Shown: positions 16,032 to 25,276, counted from the stretch's first letter. The stretch: 64,000 nt of DNA from an uncultured Roseobacter sp. (GCF_947495275.1 NZ_CANLYL010000001.1:310001-374000), one strand, 5' to 3'. Translations and numbers: made by a program. The notes: generated by a model from the letters alone, not told the origin.

Positions 16032-17204
16032 ATGCAGTTATCTTCACGCATCACAGGCCTGACGGGCGGCGGCTCGGACGGGTGGGATGTCTTCTTGAAA
16101 GCGCGCCGGATGATCGCCGCAGGCACCCCTGTGACCGAACTGACCATCGGCGAACATGACATTCGCACCGCAGCACCCATTTTGCAGGACATGCATGCCT
16201 CAGCCCTGGGCGGGCACACCGGTTATGCCGCCGTTCCCGGCACCGAGACGTTGCGTCGAACCGTGGCCGCACGTGTTCAGGAACGCACCGGCGTGCCGAC
16301 AACGCGCGATAATGTGATGATCACCCCCGGCGGTCAGGCCGCGCTTTTTGCCGCGCATATGGCCGCCTGCGATCCCGGTGATACGGCGCTTTATATTGAT
16401 CCCTATTACGCCACCTATCCCGGCACGCTGCGCGGTGCGGGTACCATCCCGCAGGCCATTTCCACACGGGCCGAGGATGCGTTTCAGCCGCGCGCGGAGG
16501 CCCTGAAGGCGCATTCCGGTGCCGCCCGGTCGCTGCTGGTCAATTCCCCCAATAACCCGACGGGCGTGGTCTATTCTGACCGGACGCTTGAGATGATCGC
16601 ATCTGTCTGCTGCGAGGACGACCTGTGGCTGATTTCCGATGAAGTCTATGACACGCAGGTCTGGGAAGGCCGACACCTGTCACCGCGTGCCTTGCCGGGG
16701 ATGGCCGAACGCACGCTGGTCGTGGGCTCCATGTCGAAGTCCCATGCGATGACAGGGTCCCGCTGTGGCTGGATCATTGGGCCGGAAGACGCCGTGGCAG
16801 ACCTGATCACGCTTGCAACGCATACGACCTACGGGGTGCCCGGATTCATTCAGGACGCCAGCACTTTCGCCCTGAACCAGGGCCGGGATTTCGAAGCAAA
16901 AATCGCCGAGCCGTTCAGACGCAGGCGCGCGCTGGCAAGCGAGGTATTGGCGCGCCAGAACACGGTTGGCCTGGTCCCGGCGCAGGGAGCGATGTATCTG
17001 ATGCTCGATGTCCGGGCGACGGGCCTGTCGGGCGAAGCCTTCGCCTATGACCTGCTGGACGCTCACCATATCGCGGTCATGCCCGGCGAGAGCTTCGGCA
17101 AGTCCGCGGCGGGTCACATCCGGGTTGCAATGACAATCGAAGACACCGCCTTTGAAGCGGCATTGCAAACACTGTGCGCCCATGCGGAGAAGCTTGCCGC
17201 ATGA
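16032..17204 (+). CDS. PLP-dependent aminotransferase, class I/II
   Basis: A 390-residue fold-type I aminotransferase. NSPNNPTGVVYSD, ISDEVYDTQVW (Asp and Tyr that hold PLP) and VVGSMSKSHAMTGSRCGW (Schiff-base lysine and the carboxylate-binding arginine) are clear. The ATG at 16032 has AAGGAG just upstream; an earlier in-frame start at 15915 would include the promoter. Amino-acid preference is not readable; it resembles aspartate/aromatic-type enzymes. It is a lone gene convergent with an outer-membrane barrel gene across a shared hairpin. Confidence 0.9.
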   Translation: MQLSSRITGLTGGGSDGWDVFLKARRMIAAGTPVTELTIGEHDIRTAAPILQDMHASALGGHTGYAAVPGTETLRRTVAARVQERTGVPTTRDNVMITPGGQAALFAAHMAACDPGDTALYIDPYYATYPGTLRGAGTIPQAISTRAEDAFQPRAEALKAHSGAARSLLVNSPNNPTGVVYSDRTLEMIASVCCEDDLWLISDEVYDTQVWEGRHLSPRALPGMAERTLVVGSMSKSHAMTGSRCGWIIGPEDAVADLITLATHTTYGVPGFIQDASTFALNQGRDFEAKIAEPFRRRRALASEVLARQNTVGLVPAQGAMYLMLDVRATGLSGEAFAYDLLDAHHIAVMPGESFGKSAAGHIRVAMTIEDTAFEAALQTLCAHAEKLAA

Positions 17205-17206
17205 AA

Positions 17207-17234
17207 AACCCCGGCGGCGCAGGCCACCGGGGTT
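17207..17234 (-). terminator. Terminator of the outer-membrane protein gene (possibly two-way)
   Basis: AACCCCGG (17207-17214) and CCGGGGTT (17227-17234) form an 8-base stem. On the minus strand it is followed by a run of five T, so it ends the gene at 17253; the convergent aminotransferase gene ends directly at the other side. Confidence 0.65.
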
Positions 17235-17252
17235 GCGCAAGCTGGCGGTTGA

Positions 17253-17870
17253 TCAGAACTGCCAGGAAGCCCGGATGGTGAAGGTGTCCGCATCCGCATC
17301 TGTACCCGGCGCACCGATGTCGCTGAAGCTGTGTTTCAGATATTCACCGCTTATGATGATCTGCTGCGTCGCCTTGTAGGACAGGCCGATGCCGTAAAAA
17401 TCTCCGGTGTCGCTGCCGATGGAGGTGTCCACATCCGCGAGACCCGCCGTGGCATAAAGCAGCGTGTTGCCAAAATCATAGCCACCGCGCAGCTTTGCCC
17501 GCCAGACAGAATCCACGGATGCGCCTATCGGGCCGCCGGCGTTCTCAAGATCAACACTGGCATCGTCATAGTCCAGCTCGCCGCCCAAAACCCAGCTGCC
17601 AAAGTCATAGTTGTACCCGGCGTGCACACCATAGGTCGTGTCATCGCCCCCGACCCCGGCCAACCCGCCCTGACCATCAACGTCCAGATTGCCAAGCTGC
17701 GCACCGGCATAGAAACCGGTCCAGTCGCCACCTGAGTAAACAGGGGCTGGCGGTGGTGCTGCCGGAACGGGCGCCGCAACCGGCTCCTCCAGAGATCCTG
17801 CAACCGCAGGGGCCGTTGCCAGGGTTGCTGCCGCCAGTGCTGCTACACTCAGAATATTTTTCATTTTCAT
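17253..17870 (-). CDS. Outer-membrane beta-barrel protein
   Basis: A 205-residue protein with a signal peptide (MKMKNILSVAALAAATLA, cleavage after the AVA near residue 24), a Pro/Ala-rich linker APVPAAPPPAPV, and then an eight-strand OmpA/Omp25-like barrel with alternating YDF, GGELDYD and RGGYDFGNTLLYAT strands. It ends in the terminal aromatic residue of IRASWQF needed for barrel insertion. AAGG lies 4 bases before the first ATG and about 10 before the second at 17864; either may be used. Likely structural or a minor porin-like protein. Confidence 0.85.
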   Translation of the reverse strand: MKMKNILSVAALAAATLATAPAVAGSLEEPVAAPVPAAPPPAPVYSGGDWTGFYAGAQLGNLDVDGQGGLAGVGGDDTTYGVHAGYNYDFGSWVLGGELDYDDASVDLENAGGPIGASVDSVWRAKLRGGYDFGNTLLYATAGLADVDTSIGSDTGDFYGIGLSYKATQQIIISGEYLKHSFSDIGAPGTDADADTFTIRASWQF

Positions 17871-18138
17871 ATCCTTACCTCATTTATCGAGCACCACTTC
17901 CAGCACCCACAGGATGTAAACTGATCGCCCTGACGATTGTTTCAATGGTCGGCACCTGCGGTTGGCGGAGATCGGCGGAAAGGGGCTAAAAACTCCCGAA
18001 AGATGCGGGATTCCTGAGCGAATACCTGCTGCGTTCCCATGTCGCACTGGAAAGGTTGGAAAACGACACAAGGTCGCAAACAAGCTTGACCGTTTCCTTT
18101 GCTTCGCCGCAGGCTGAAGCGGAAATGAAGGAGCCGAC
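17871..18138. other. Intergenic stretch before the MttB-family gene; nothing firm
   Basis: No convincing gene was found in these 268 bases. An open frame on the minus strand (17986-18249) has no ribosome site and no recognisable product. The stretch probably holds the promoter of the barrel gene and of the downstream MttB-family unit, but I did not find a clear -35/-10 pair. Confidence 0.4.
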
Positions 18139-18231
18139 ATGCAGGGTGATCTGAGCAAGATCAATATCGTGGTCCGCACGATCGGTGCCGAGCGGGGTCG
18201 TGCCGCGCGTGGACGTCCGCAGAAGCGGTAG
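18139..18231 (+). CDS. Possible 30-residue peptide upstream of the MttB-family gene
   Basis: ATG at 18139 follows a near-perfect ribosome site AAGGAG with 5-base spacing. It opens a 30-codon frame, starting MQGDLSKINIVVRTIG and ending in an Arg-rich tail before TAG. It stops 40 bases before the MttB-family start. The good ribosome site is the main support; no homologue is known to me. It may be a leader peptide, a small protein or chance. Confidence 0.4.
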   Translation: MQGDLSKINIVVRTIGAERGRAARGRPQKR

Positions 18232-18271
18232 CCGTTTTCCCTTCGACACCCTTTCTTCTCAGGACGACCCC

Positions 18272-19810
18272 ATGACAACAAAAACCCAAACCCGCAGCGG
18301 TGGACGCTCCGCCCGCCGTGCTGCCCGTGCGGCACCGCTTGCATCACATCTGCGCCCGATCCGGCCCGGCATGGAAGGCGGACGCTACAAACCGTTGACC
18401 GAAGCCGACATGAACCGCATTCACACGGCGGCGCTTGATGCACTGGAACATATCGGCCTGGCGGATGCGCCGCCCACGGGTATCGCCTATCTGACGGAGG
18501 CGGGCGCGACGCTGGGCGAAGACGGGCGCATTCGCTTCCCCCGCGCGCTTGTCGAGGAAACCGTGGCCAAAGCCAACCGTTCCGTGACGCTGATGGGGCG
18601 CGACCCGGCGCATGATCTGGAACTCACCGGCCACCGCGTCCACTATGGCACCGCGGGCGCTGCCGTGCATCTGGTCGAAGCGGATGGCAGAAACTACCGT
18701 GAATGCGGTGTCCAGGATCTGCACGATGCCGCGCGCATCGCCGATGTGCTGGAAAACATTCACTTCCTGCAACGCCCCATGGTGTGCCGCGACATCACGG
18801 ACAACCTTGAGATGGATCTCAACTCGATCTACGCCTGTTGTTCGGGAACGAAAAAACACATCGGCGTATCGTTCACCGAGCCGGGGTTTGTGCCCCATGC
18901 CGTCGAAATGCTGCATATGATCGCGGGCGGTGAGGACAAATGGCGCGAACGGCCTTTCATCAGCAATACCAATTGCTTCGTCGTGCCGCCGATGAAATTT
19001 GCCACCGAATCCTGTGAGGTGATGGAGGCCTGCATCAAGGCGGGCATTCCCATCCTCCTGCTTTCTGCGGGCATGGCCGGGGCGACCGCCCCCTCGACAG
19101 TTGCAGGCGCCATTGTACAGGCGGTGGCCGAATGTCTGGCGGGGCTTGTCTATGTCAACGCAGTTCAGCCCGGACATCCAGCGGTATTCGGCACGTGGCC
19201 CTTTGGCCTCGACCTGCGCACCGGGGCGATGACCGGAGGTTCAGGCGAGCAGGCCTTGCTGACGTCGGGCTGCGCCCAGATGCACAAGTTCTACGGCCTG
19301 CCCGGCGGGGCCGCCGCCGGTATCGCCGATTCCAAACTGCCCGACATGCAGGCGGGTTGGGAACAGATGTGTTCCAATGTCATGGCCGGCCTGTCCGGCC
19401 TTAACATGGTCTATGAGGCTGCGGGCATGCATGCCTCGCTGCTGGGGTTCTGTCACGAATCCCTGATCCTCGGCGATGATCTCATCGGGCAGGCGCTGCG
19501 CTGCGTTCGCGGGATCGAGGTGACCGACGAGACCCTCGCCCTCGATCAGATGCGTGAGGTCTGTCTTGGCGGCCCCGGGCACTATCTGGGCACCGAGCAG
19601 ACCCTTGGGCGCATGGAAGCGGATCACGTCTACCCAACCTACGGTGACCGGACGTCGCCAAAGGAATGGGATGAACTGGGCAAACCCGACCTGATTGCAA
19701 AAGCGACCGCCCGCAAGGAGGAAATCCTGTCACGGCCCTCAGCTGCGCGGTTTGATCCCCTGCTGGATGCGGAACTGCGGGCGCGTTTCAACATCCACCT
19801 GCCCGTCTGA
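18272..19810 (+). CDS. Trimethylamine methyltransferase (MttB) family protein, non-pyrrolysine type
   Basis: A 512-residue member of the MttB superfamily, corrinoid-linked methyltransferases acting on methylated amines. GGRYKPLTEADMNRIH, the central NTNCFVVPPMKFATESCEV, GGSGEQALLTSGCAQMHKFYGLP and the C-terminal DHVYPTYGDRTSPKEW fit the family. No in-frame TAG is present, so it lacks the pyrrolysine of true trimethylamine MttB; such members include glycine-betaine and other quaternary-amine demethylases, and many are abundant in Roseobacters. No corrinoid protein (MttC-like) gene is adjacent. An ATG at 18272 follows AGGA. Substrate is undetermined. Confidence 0.85.
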   Translation: MTTKTQTRSGGRSARRAARAAPLASHLRPIRPGMEGGRYKPLTEADMNRIHTAALDALEHIGLADAPPTGIAYLTEAGATLGEDGRIRFPRALVEETVAKANRSVTLMGRDPAHDLELTGHRVHYGTAGAAVHLVEADGRNYRECGVQDLHDAARIADVLENIHFLQRPMVCRDITDNLEMDLNSIYACCSGTKKHIGVSFTEPGFVPHAVEMLHMIAGGEDKWRERPFISNTNCFVVPPMKFATESCEVMEACIKAGIPILLLSAGMAGATAPSTVAGAIVQAVAECLAGLVYVNAVQPGHPAVFGTWPFGLDLRTGAMTGGSGEQALLTSGCAQMHKFYGLPGGAAAGIADSKLPDMQAGWEQMCSNVMAGLSGLNMVYEAAGMHASLLGFCHESLILGDDLIGQALRCVRGIEVTDETLALDQMREVCLGGPGHYLGTEQTLGRMEADHVYPTYGDRTSPKEWDELGKPDLIAKATARKEEILSRPSAARFDPLLDAELRARFNIHLPV

Positions 19811-19827
19811 CGGCGGTAGAAACAGAT

Positions 19828-19858
19828 GTACCCGGTTTCTGGGGGTGAAACCGGGTAC
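19828..19858. terminator. Strong 12-base hairpin after the MttB-family gene
   Basis: GTACCCGGTTTC (19828-19839) and GAAACCGGGTAC (19847-19858) pair perfectly around TGGGGGT. It sits between the MttB-family gene and the convergent EF-hand gene and could serve both. Neither side has a T-run, so intrinsic termination is not certain. Confidence 0.6.
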
Positions 19859-19920
19859 GTAAGCCGCAACGCCCCTCAAGCCTAATGCGTGGCCCGGGCG
19901 TTGTCTGGCCTGCTGGCTGA

Positions 19921-20157
19921 TTAGGCTGGCATCAGGCCGGCTTCTTGCGCGGACTGCACTTCGGCCTCGTCCAGCGCGCCGTCGGCATTCAGGTCCATGG
20001 TGCTGAAGGCCTCTGCGGTGACGTCAGGAAAGACAGCCTGTACTTCATCAATCGTCAGAACGCCGTCTCCGTTGGCGTCCGCAGCCAGTTCAGCAACAGC
20101 AACGGATGCTGAAAGTGCTGCGATCAACGTGATGGCGGATTTTTTGAACAGTGTCAT
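19921..20157 (-). CDS. Exported EF-hand calcium-binding protein
   Basis: A 78-residue protein with a signal peptide (MTLFKKSAITLIAALSASVAVA, cut near residue 22) and two canonical EF-hand loops, DANGDGVLTIDE (27-38) and DLNADGALDEAE (55-66), with all the acidic ligands. It is expected in the periplasm, binding calcium. GGGAGT lies 8 bases before ATG 20157. It diverges from an ECF-type sigma factor gene, with an inverted repeat TTGAACA-N4-TGTTCAA just upstream of its start, so it may be regulated by or with that gene; this is inference. Confidence 0.85.
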   Translation of the reverse strand: MTLFKKSAITLIAALSASVAVAELAADANGDGVLTIDEVQAVFPDVTAEAFSTMDLNADGALDEAEVQSAQEAGLMPA

Positions 20158-20179
20158 TTGGGTACTCCCGTTTTTAAGT

Positions 20180-20197
20180 TTGAACATACGTGTTCAA
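20180..20197. promoter_or_regulatory. Inverted repeat TTGAACA-TACG-TGTTCAA between EF-hand and sigma genes
   Basis: The 7-base arms at 20180-20186 and 20191-20197 are perfect reverse complements around a 4-base centre. It lies 22 bases before the EF-hand start, a usual place for an operator. No known regulator was matched. Confidence 0.45.
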
Positions 20198-20420
20198 GGC
20201 GCTGCTCTGCGCCTCACTTTGTCAGATGCACCAAACGGCCATTCCATCCGCCTGATCGGTCGGGTTGTCCACGACGCGCCGATCCTCGCCGATCGGACCA
20301 TCCTGCGGTGGCAACCCGTTGCCGAAAAAGGCCTCTTCCGCCTCATCGGCAAAAAGCCCCCATCTGGTGCTGCGGGAAAGACATGCCATGTTGAATGCAT
20401 GCCTCACAAAGGAGCCTCAA

Positions 20421-20924
20421 ATGGAACATCTGCACGATATCCCACCCGCTCTGAATGCCGTTTTACCCAGATTGCTGGCACGCGCCCGCAGGTTGGCCGA
20501 CAGTCCCAGTGACGCGGATGACCTGGTTCAGGAAACGGCCCTAAAACTCTGGCAAAGCTTGCGAAAGGGCACGGAAATCGAAGACCTTGACCGCTACGCC
20601 ATGACCGTGTTGCGCAATCAGGCCCGTCAGCGATGGCGCTCCGACAGGCCCACCGATCCGCTGGAAGAGGAAAGTGCTGCGGTGCCCCCCGTCGCCCCGG
20701 CGCGCATCGCCTGTTCGGAACTTGCCGCCGCTGTCGAAAGGCTGCCCGATACACAAGCCGCACTGATCCACATGATTGCCGGAGGAGAAACCAGCCCTGC
20801 GGCTTTGGCGGAGCGGACGGGTCTGCCGGTCGGGACCGTGATGTCCCGCCTTGCGCGCGCCCGTTCGAAACTGCGCGCCGAGATGGGGATCACGCAAAAA
20901 GCGCCGGTGTCCGACCTGTTCTGA
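20421..20924 (+). CDS. ECF-type RNA polymerase sigma factor
   Basis: A 167-residue group 4 sigma factor with region 2 (DADDLVQETALKLWQSL, RYAMTVLRNQARQRWR) binding core polymerase and the -10 element, and region 4 (LPDTQAALIHMIAGG ... TGLPVGTVMSRLARARSKLR) with the helix-turn-helix for the -35. ATG 20421 has AAAGGAGCC upstream; an open frame from 20265 is not needed. There is no adjacent anti-sigma gene. It diverges from the EF-hand protein gene. The trigger is unknown. Confidence 0.9.
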   Translation: MEHLHDIPPALNAVLPRLLARARRLADSPSDADDLVQETALKLWQSLRKGTEIEDLDRYAMTVLRNQARQRWRSDRPTDPLEEESAAVPPVAPARIACSELAAAVERLPDTQAALIHMIAGGETSPAALAERTGLPVGTVMSRLARARSKLRAEMGITQKAPVSDLF

Positions 20925-20969
20925 AAGAAATGAACAACGTCCGGCAATTACCTGAATAAAAAGAAAAAA

Positions 20970-20989
20970 CGGAGGGCATGTGCCCTCCG
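20970..20989 (-). terminator. Strong minus-strand terminator downstream of the small basic protein gene
   Basis: CGGAGGGCA (20970-20978) and TGCCCTCCG (20981-20989) pair perfectly with a 2-base loop. On the minus strand it runs into TTTTTT. The nearest minus-strand gene ends at 21242, so it would end a transcript with about 250 untranslated bases, or a small RNA. Confidence 0.75.
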
Positions 20990-21079
20990 TTGAGTTTCGC
21001 CGTTCAGGCTCTCTATGTTAACCGCTCGGTATTTTTCTGCCTGCGGCCTGAACGTCGTCGGGGGCGAGCGCACCCGCCC

Positions 21080-21182
21080 CGTGTAAAGGTGGGAAGGAAC
21101 AAAGTACCGTTCCCACGCTATTCGTCGGGAGACGGACCGTCTGGTGGTCCGGCGCCGCCCCCCTACACGTCCCCCAGGGACG
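21080..21182. ncRNA. Structured-RNA candidate (nested inverted repeats), strand unknown
   Basis: An outer pair CGTGTA (21080-21085) with TACACG (21164-21169) encloses two further hairpins: GTGGGAA (21089-21095) with TTCCCAC (21110-21116), and GGACC (21134-21138) with GGTCC (21146-21150), the latter competing with AGACGG-A-CCGTCT (21130-21142). A third element, CGTCCC (21168-21173) with GGGACG (21177-21182), shares bases with the outer stem and so could be exclusive with it. It lies between the sigma gene and the small basic protein gene, and the minus-strand terminator at 20970-20989 is downstream. It is not tmRNA, 4.5S or RNase P by the motifs I know. Confidence 0.35.
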
Positions 21183-21241
21183 CGTTTTCCTGAAGCAGGA
21201 TGCCCAACCAACGCGGGACACCCAGTTGTCTCACGGAAGAA

Positions 21242-21385
21242 CTATTTCTTCCTGTTCGGTCGCTGCGTAAGCGCCGATGCTGCTGCTGTTTTAGCAGCCT
21301 TGGACGATTTCGGATTTCTGAGCACTTTGGATGCAGCAGATGCTGCCTTAGCGCTCGTAACTTCCGAGTTCTTGCGTCGAGCCAT
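21242..21385 (-). CDS. Small Lys/Ala-rich basic protein
   Basis: A 47-residue protein too short for usual gene calling: MARRKNSEVTSAKAAS at the start, repeated AxKAA and ASxxL segments, and the end RPNRKK. GGAGGG lies 7 bases before ATG 21385. The sequence reads as a basic, Ser/Ala/Lys-rich helix like the tails of histone-H1-like proteins; similar short proteins occur in many alphaproteobacteria by memory. Nucleic-acid binding is a plausible role. It sits upstream of the structured-RNA candidate and a terminator on the same strand. Confidence 0.7.
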   Translation of the reverse strand: MARRKNSEVTSAKAASAASKVLRNPKSSKAAKTAAASALTQRPNRKK

Positions 21386-21622
21386 TTTTTAGCCCTCCAT
21401 TTATCCACCGAAAACTGTGGGCAATTCAGGTATGTTCTCTGTATCGCCATGTATTTCCTGTGGAACTGCAGCGCGTTGTTGATCGCAGTTTCCGACCGTG
21501 TTTTTCCTTTCATTACGGCCGACTCAGGCCGATCTGCTTTGTCTCCCGACCACGCTGTTGAACCGGGGGACGAGCTTGGGGGGTGGTGTTCGCGCACCGC
21601 TCCCCGCCAGCTCTCAATTTCC

Positions 21623-24600
21623 TCAGCTACACCCGGACGTCCCGCCGCAGGTGTTGCATTTCATGCAGGTGCCGTTGCGCACCAGCGTGTAGTTTCCGCA
21701 TTCGCCGCAGGCTTCGCCTTCATAGCCCTGCATCTTGGCTTTGGTGCGCGCGTCCATCGGGGCCGAACCGCTGGCAATGGCGGTTGTGGCCATCGCAACG
21801 GCCACGCTTCCCTCCGCAACCGGCGCAAGACCGTCATAGGCCACCGCAGTGTCGGCAAACCCCTGTTGACCGCCCTGCAATACCACCAATTCCTGCGGCA
21901 TCCTGTTGCGCAGGTAGCCCGTTGAGCTGATTTGTTTCAGCACTTCCAGCGACTTGGTTGCGGCACTCTCGGAAAGTTCGGAGACATTGCTCACCCCTTC
22001 CTCTTCGCCCCGGCCCAGCGCGTCGAAGGTGTGGCCTTCTGGAGCGACATGCGCCAGATCGGTGCGGTCGAGGTAGCTGACAGCCAGTTCGCGGAAGACG
22101 TAGTCGAGTATCGAGGTGGCGTTCTTGATGGTCTCATTGCCTTGCACCATGCCTGCAGGCTCGAATTTGGTGAAAGTGAAGGCGTCGACAAATTCCTCCA
22201 GCGGCACCCCGTATTGCAGACCGACCGACACCGCGATGGCGAAGTTGTTCATCATCGCCCGGAAGCCTGCACCCTCCTTGTGCATGTCGATGAAAATCTC
22301 TCCGAGATTGCCGTCCTCATACTCACCGGTGCGCAGATAGACCTTGTGCCCGCCCACGATGGCTTTTTGGGTGTAGCCCTTGCGGCGCTGGGGCATCTTT
22401 TCACGGTGCGATTTGACGATCTCCTTAACGATCACTTTCTCGACGATCTTTTCGGCCAAAACGGCTGCCTTTTCGTGGGCATTACCGCTTTCGAGCGTCT
22501 CCTGCGCATCCTCATCATCTTCAACCAAAGCGGCTGCTAGTGGTTGCGAAAGCTTTGAGCCATCACGGTAGAGCGCGTTGGCTTTAACCCCCAACGACCA
22601 GCTGAGTTCATAAGCCTTCTGGCAGTCCTCGATGGTGGCGTCATTGGGCATGTTGATCGTCTTGGAAATCGCGCCGGAAATGAAGCTCTGTGCCGCAGCC
22701 ATCATGTGAATGTGACTGTTCACCGACAGGTAGCGCTTGCCCTTCTTGCCACAGGGATTGGCGCAGTCGAAGATGGGCAGGTGCTCGTCCTTGAGGAACG
22801 GCGCCCCTTCCAGTGTCATGGTCCCGCAAACGTGATCGTTAGCCGCGTCGATGTCCTTTTTCGAAAACCCAAGGTGCTTCAAGAGATCGAAGGTCGGATC
22901 GTTCAGCTTTTCAGCAGGAATACCAAGTACTTGCGTGCAGAACTCTTCCCCCAGCGTCCACTGGTTGAACACGAACCGAATGTCAAAGGCCGAGGCCAAT
23001 GCCGCATCCACTTTCGCTAACTCGTTGGCGCCAAAACCATGACCCGCAAGCGAGGTGTGGTTGATGCCCGGCGCGTTGCCAATGGTGCCGTGACCGACCG
23101 CGTAGGAGACGATCTCTTCGATCTGCGCGGAGCCGTAGCCGAGTTTTTCAAGGGCGGCCGGCACCGACTGGTTGATGATCTTGAAATACCCACCACCGGC
23201 GAGTTTCTTGAACTTGACCAGCGCGAAGTCTGGCTCGATCCCGGTGGTGTCGCAGTCCATGACCAGACCGATGGTGCCGGTGGGGGCGATAACGGAAACC
23301 TGCGCATTGCGGTAGCCGTGCTTTTCACCGAGTGCGAGTGCCTCATCCCAGGCGGAGGTGGCAACTTCGATCAGTTTGGCATCCGGGCAACCTTTGTGGT
23401 CGAGGGCCACCGGTTTCACCGCAAGGGCTTCATAACCTTCGGTTTTTCCCTGTGCTGCGGCACGGTGGTTGCGGATGACACGCAGCATGTGGTCGGCGTT
23501 TTTCGCAAAACCCGGGAACGGTCCCAACTCACCCGCCATTTCGGCGGAGGTGGCGTAGGACACGCCGGTCATGATCGCGGTCAGAGCACCGCAGAGCGCG
23601 CGACCTTCTGTGCTGTCGTAGCTATACCCCATGTTCATCAGCAGACCGCCGATGTTGGCATAGCCCAGACCCAGCGTGCGGAAGTCGTAAGATCGCTGCG
23701 CGATTTCCTTGGAGGGGAACTGCGCCATCATCACCGAAATTTCCAGCGTCACGGTCCAGAGCCGGGCCGCATGCATGTAGTCTTCGACCTGGAAAGTGCC
23801 GTCTTTAAGGAAGGTCAGCAGGTTCATCGACGCCAGATTACAGGCCGTATCGTCGAGGAACATGTATTCCGAGCACGGGTTGGAGCCGCGGATCGCGCCG
23901 TCTTCGGGGCAGGTGTGCCAATCGTTCACGGTGTCGTGGTACTGGATGCCGGGATCGGCGCAGGCCCAGGCCGCGTGGCCGATCTGTTCCCAAAGTTCCC
24001 GGGCTTTCACGGTTTTGGTGACCTTGCCGTCAACACGGTTGATCAGCTCCCAGTCGGCGTCCTTTTCGACGGCCGTCAGGAAGGCATTTGTGACGCGGAT
24101 CGAGTTGTTGGAGTTCTGGCCGGAGACGGAATTATATGCCTCGGAATCCCAGTCGGTATCGTATGTGGGGAATTCGATCGAGGTGTGGCCCTGCTTGGCA
24201 TAATCCAGCACGCGTTTGACGTAAGTCTCTGGGATCGAAACCTTTTTCGCTTCTCGGATTGCCTGTTTCAACGCGCCGTTCTTGGCCGGGTCATAGGCGT
24301 CTGCCTCCGCCCCATCCCATGTCTTGATGGCTTCGAACAAACCATTCAGCTTCTGCTCGTGCATCTTGGAACCTGCGACGATGCTCGCCACTTTTTGCTC
24401 TTCAATGACCTTCCAGTTGATGAAATCCTCAATGTCGGGGTGATCCGCGTCAACAATCACCATCTTGGCGGCCCGGCGCGTGGTGCCACCCGATTTGATG
24501 GCCCCCGCCGCACGGTCACCGATTTTCAGGAAGCCCATCAGTCCGGACGACTTGCCACCACCCGACAGGCTCTCCCCCGCAGCCCGCAGGCTGGAGAAGT

Positions 24601-25276
24601 TGGTGCCGGTGCCGGAGCCGTATTTGAACAGACGCGCTTCCCGCACCCACAGATCCATGATGCCGCCGTCGTTTACGAGGTCGTCCGAGACAGACTGGAT
24701 GAAACACGCATGGGGTTGTGGGTGCTCGTAGGAAGATTTCGATTTGGTCAATTTGCCGGATTTGTAGTCGACGTAATGGTGACCCTGCGCCGGGCCGTCG
24801 ATCCCGTAGGCCCAATGCAGACCGGTGTTGAACCACTGCGGGCTATTGGGGGCCGCACGCTGGCTGGCGAGCATATGGCGCATTTCGTCAAAATAGGCCC
24901 GCGCATCGCCTTCAGTGGAGAAATAGCCGCCCTTCCAGCCCCAATAGGCCCAGGCCCCTGCCAGCCGGTCGAAAACTTGCTTGGAGGAGGTTTCGCCCCC
25001 CATTTCCGCACCCTCTGCCGGGACCGACCGCCACAGGAACTCGGGAACGCCCTTTTCTTTTACTTTCTTGGTGGCCGAAGGAACGCCCGCCTTGCGGAAG
25101 TATTTCTGCGCGATGACGTCGCTGGCAACTTGGCTCCAGGATTTGGGCACCTCGACTTCATCGAGGCGGAACACGATTGTGCCATCCGGGTTGCGAATTT
25201 CAGATGCCGTTGTGACGAAATCCAGATCTGCGTAGGCGTTCTGATCTACTTTTGTGAATTTACGTTCAATTTTCAT
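21623..25276 (-). CDS. nrdJ: Vitamin B12-dependent ribonucleoside-diphosphate reductase (class II)
   Basis: Makes deoxyribonucleotides with adenosylcobalamin as radical source, independent of oxygen. At 1217 residues it has the usual size of the Rhodobacterales enzyme. It shows the finger-loop and active-site cysteine region in [20 protein letters not shown], the phosphate-binding [19 protein letters not shown], and the C-terminal cysteine-rich tail [22 protein letters not shown]. The start at ATG 25276 gives MKIERKFTK; an open frame to 25513 runs through the regulatory region. Two NrdR-like boxes 31 bases apart lie about 200 bases upstream. It is the only ribonucleotide reductase seen here. 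Confidence 0.97.
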   Translation of the reverse strand: MKIERKFTKVDQNAYADLDFVTTASEIRNPDGTIVFRLDEVEVPKSWSQVASDVIAQKYFRKAGVPSATKKVKEKGVPEFLWRSVPAEGAEMGGETSSKQVFDRLAGAWAYWGWKGGYFSTEGDARAYFDEMRHMLASQRAAPNSPQWFNTGLHWAYGIDGPAQGHHYVDYKSGKLTKSKSSYEHPQPHACFIQSVSDDLVNDGGIMDLWVREARLFKYGSGTGTNFSSLRAAGESLSGGGKSSGLMGFLKIGDRAAGAIKSGGTTRRAAKMVIVDADHPDIEDFINWKVIEEQKVASIVAGSKMHEQKLNGLFEAIKTWDGAEADAYDPAKNGALKQAIREAKKVSIPETYVKRVLDYAKQGHTSIEFPTYDTDWDSEAYNSVSGQNSNNSIRVTNAFLTAVEKDADWELINRVDGKVTKTVKARELWEQIGHAAWACADPGIQYHDTVNDWHTCPEDGAIRGSNPCSEYMFLDDTACNLASMNLLTFLKDGTFQVEDYMHAARLWTVTLEISVMMAQFPSKEIAQRSYDFRTLGLGYANIGGLLMNMGYSYDSTEGRALCGALTAIMTGVSYATSAEMAGELGPFPGFAKNADHMLRVIRNHRAAAQGKTEGYEALAVKPVALDHKGCPDAKLIEVATSAWDEALALGEKHGYRNAQVSVIAPTGTIGLVMDCDTTGIEPDFALVKFKKLAGGGYFKIINQSVPAALEKLGYGSAQIEEIVSYAVGHGTIGNAPGINHTSLAGHGFGANELAKVDAALASAFDIRFVFNQWTLGEEFCTQVLGIPAEKLNDPTFDLLKHLGFSKKDIDAANDHVCGTMTLEGAPFLKDEHLPIFDCANPCGKKGKRYLSVNSHIHMMAAAQSFISGAISKTINMPNDATIEDCQKAYELSWSLGVKANALYRDGSKLSQPLAAALVEDDEDAQETLESGNAHEKAAVLAEKIVEKVIVKEIVKSHREKMPQRRKGYTQKAIVGGHKVYLRTGEYEDGNLGEIFIDMHKEGAGFRAMMNNFAIAVSVGLQYGVPLEEFVDAFTFTKFEPAGMVQGNETIKNATSILDYVFRELAVSYLDRTDLAHVAPEGHTFDALGRGEEEGVSNVSELSESAATKSLEVLKQISSTGYLRNRMPQELVVLQGGQQGFADTAVAYDGLAPVAEGSVAVAMATTAIASGSAPMDARTKAKMQGYEGEACGECGNYTLVRNGTCMKCNTCGGTSGCS

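Noticed and set aside
17986-18249. An 87-codon minus-strand frame upstream of the barrel gene
   Set aside because: No ribosome site, no known family and overlap with the better supported small plus-strand frame.
18272-19810. Pyrrolysine-containing MttB
   Set aside because: No in-frame TAG codon exists inside the gene.
21074-21182. tmRNA, 4.5S RNA or RNase P RNA
   Set aside because: No tag-peptide frame of the ANDN type, no conserved SRP loop and no RNase P core motifs were found; the CCACCA-like sequence on the minus strand has no T-loop near it.
20948-21211. An 87-codon minus-strand open frame over the structured RNA candidate
   Set aside because: It runs through the hairpins and ends inside the intrinsic terminator; Arg-rich product, no ribosome site.
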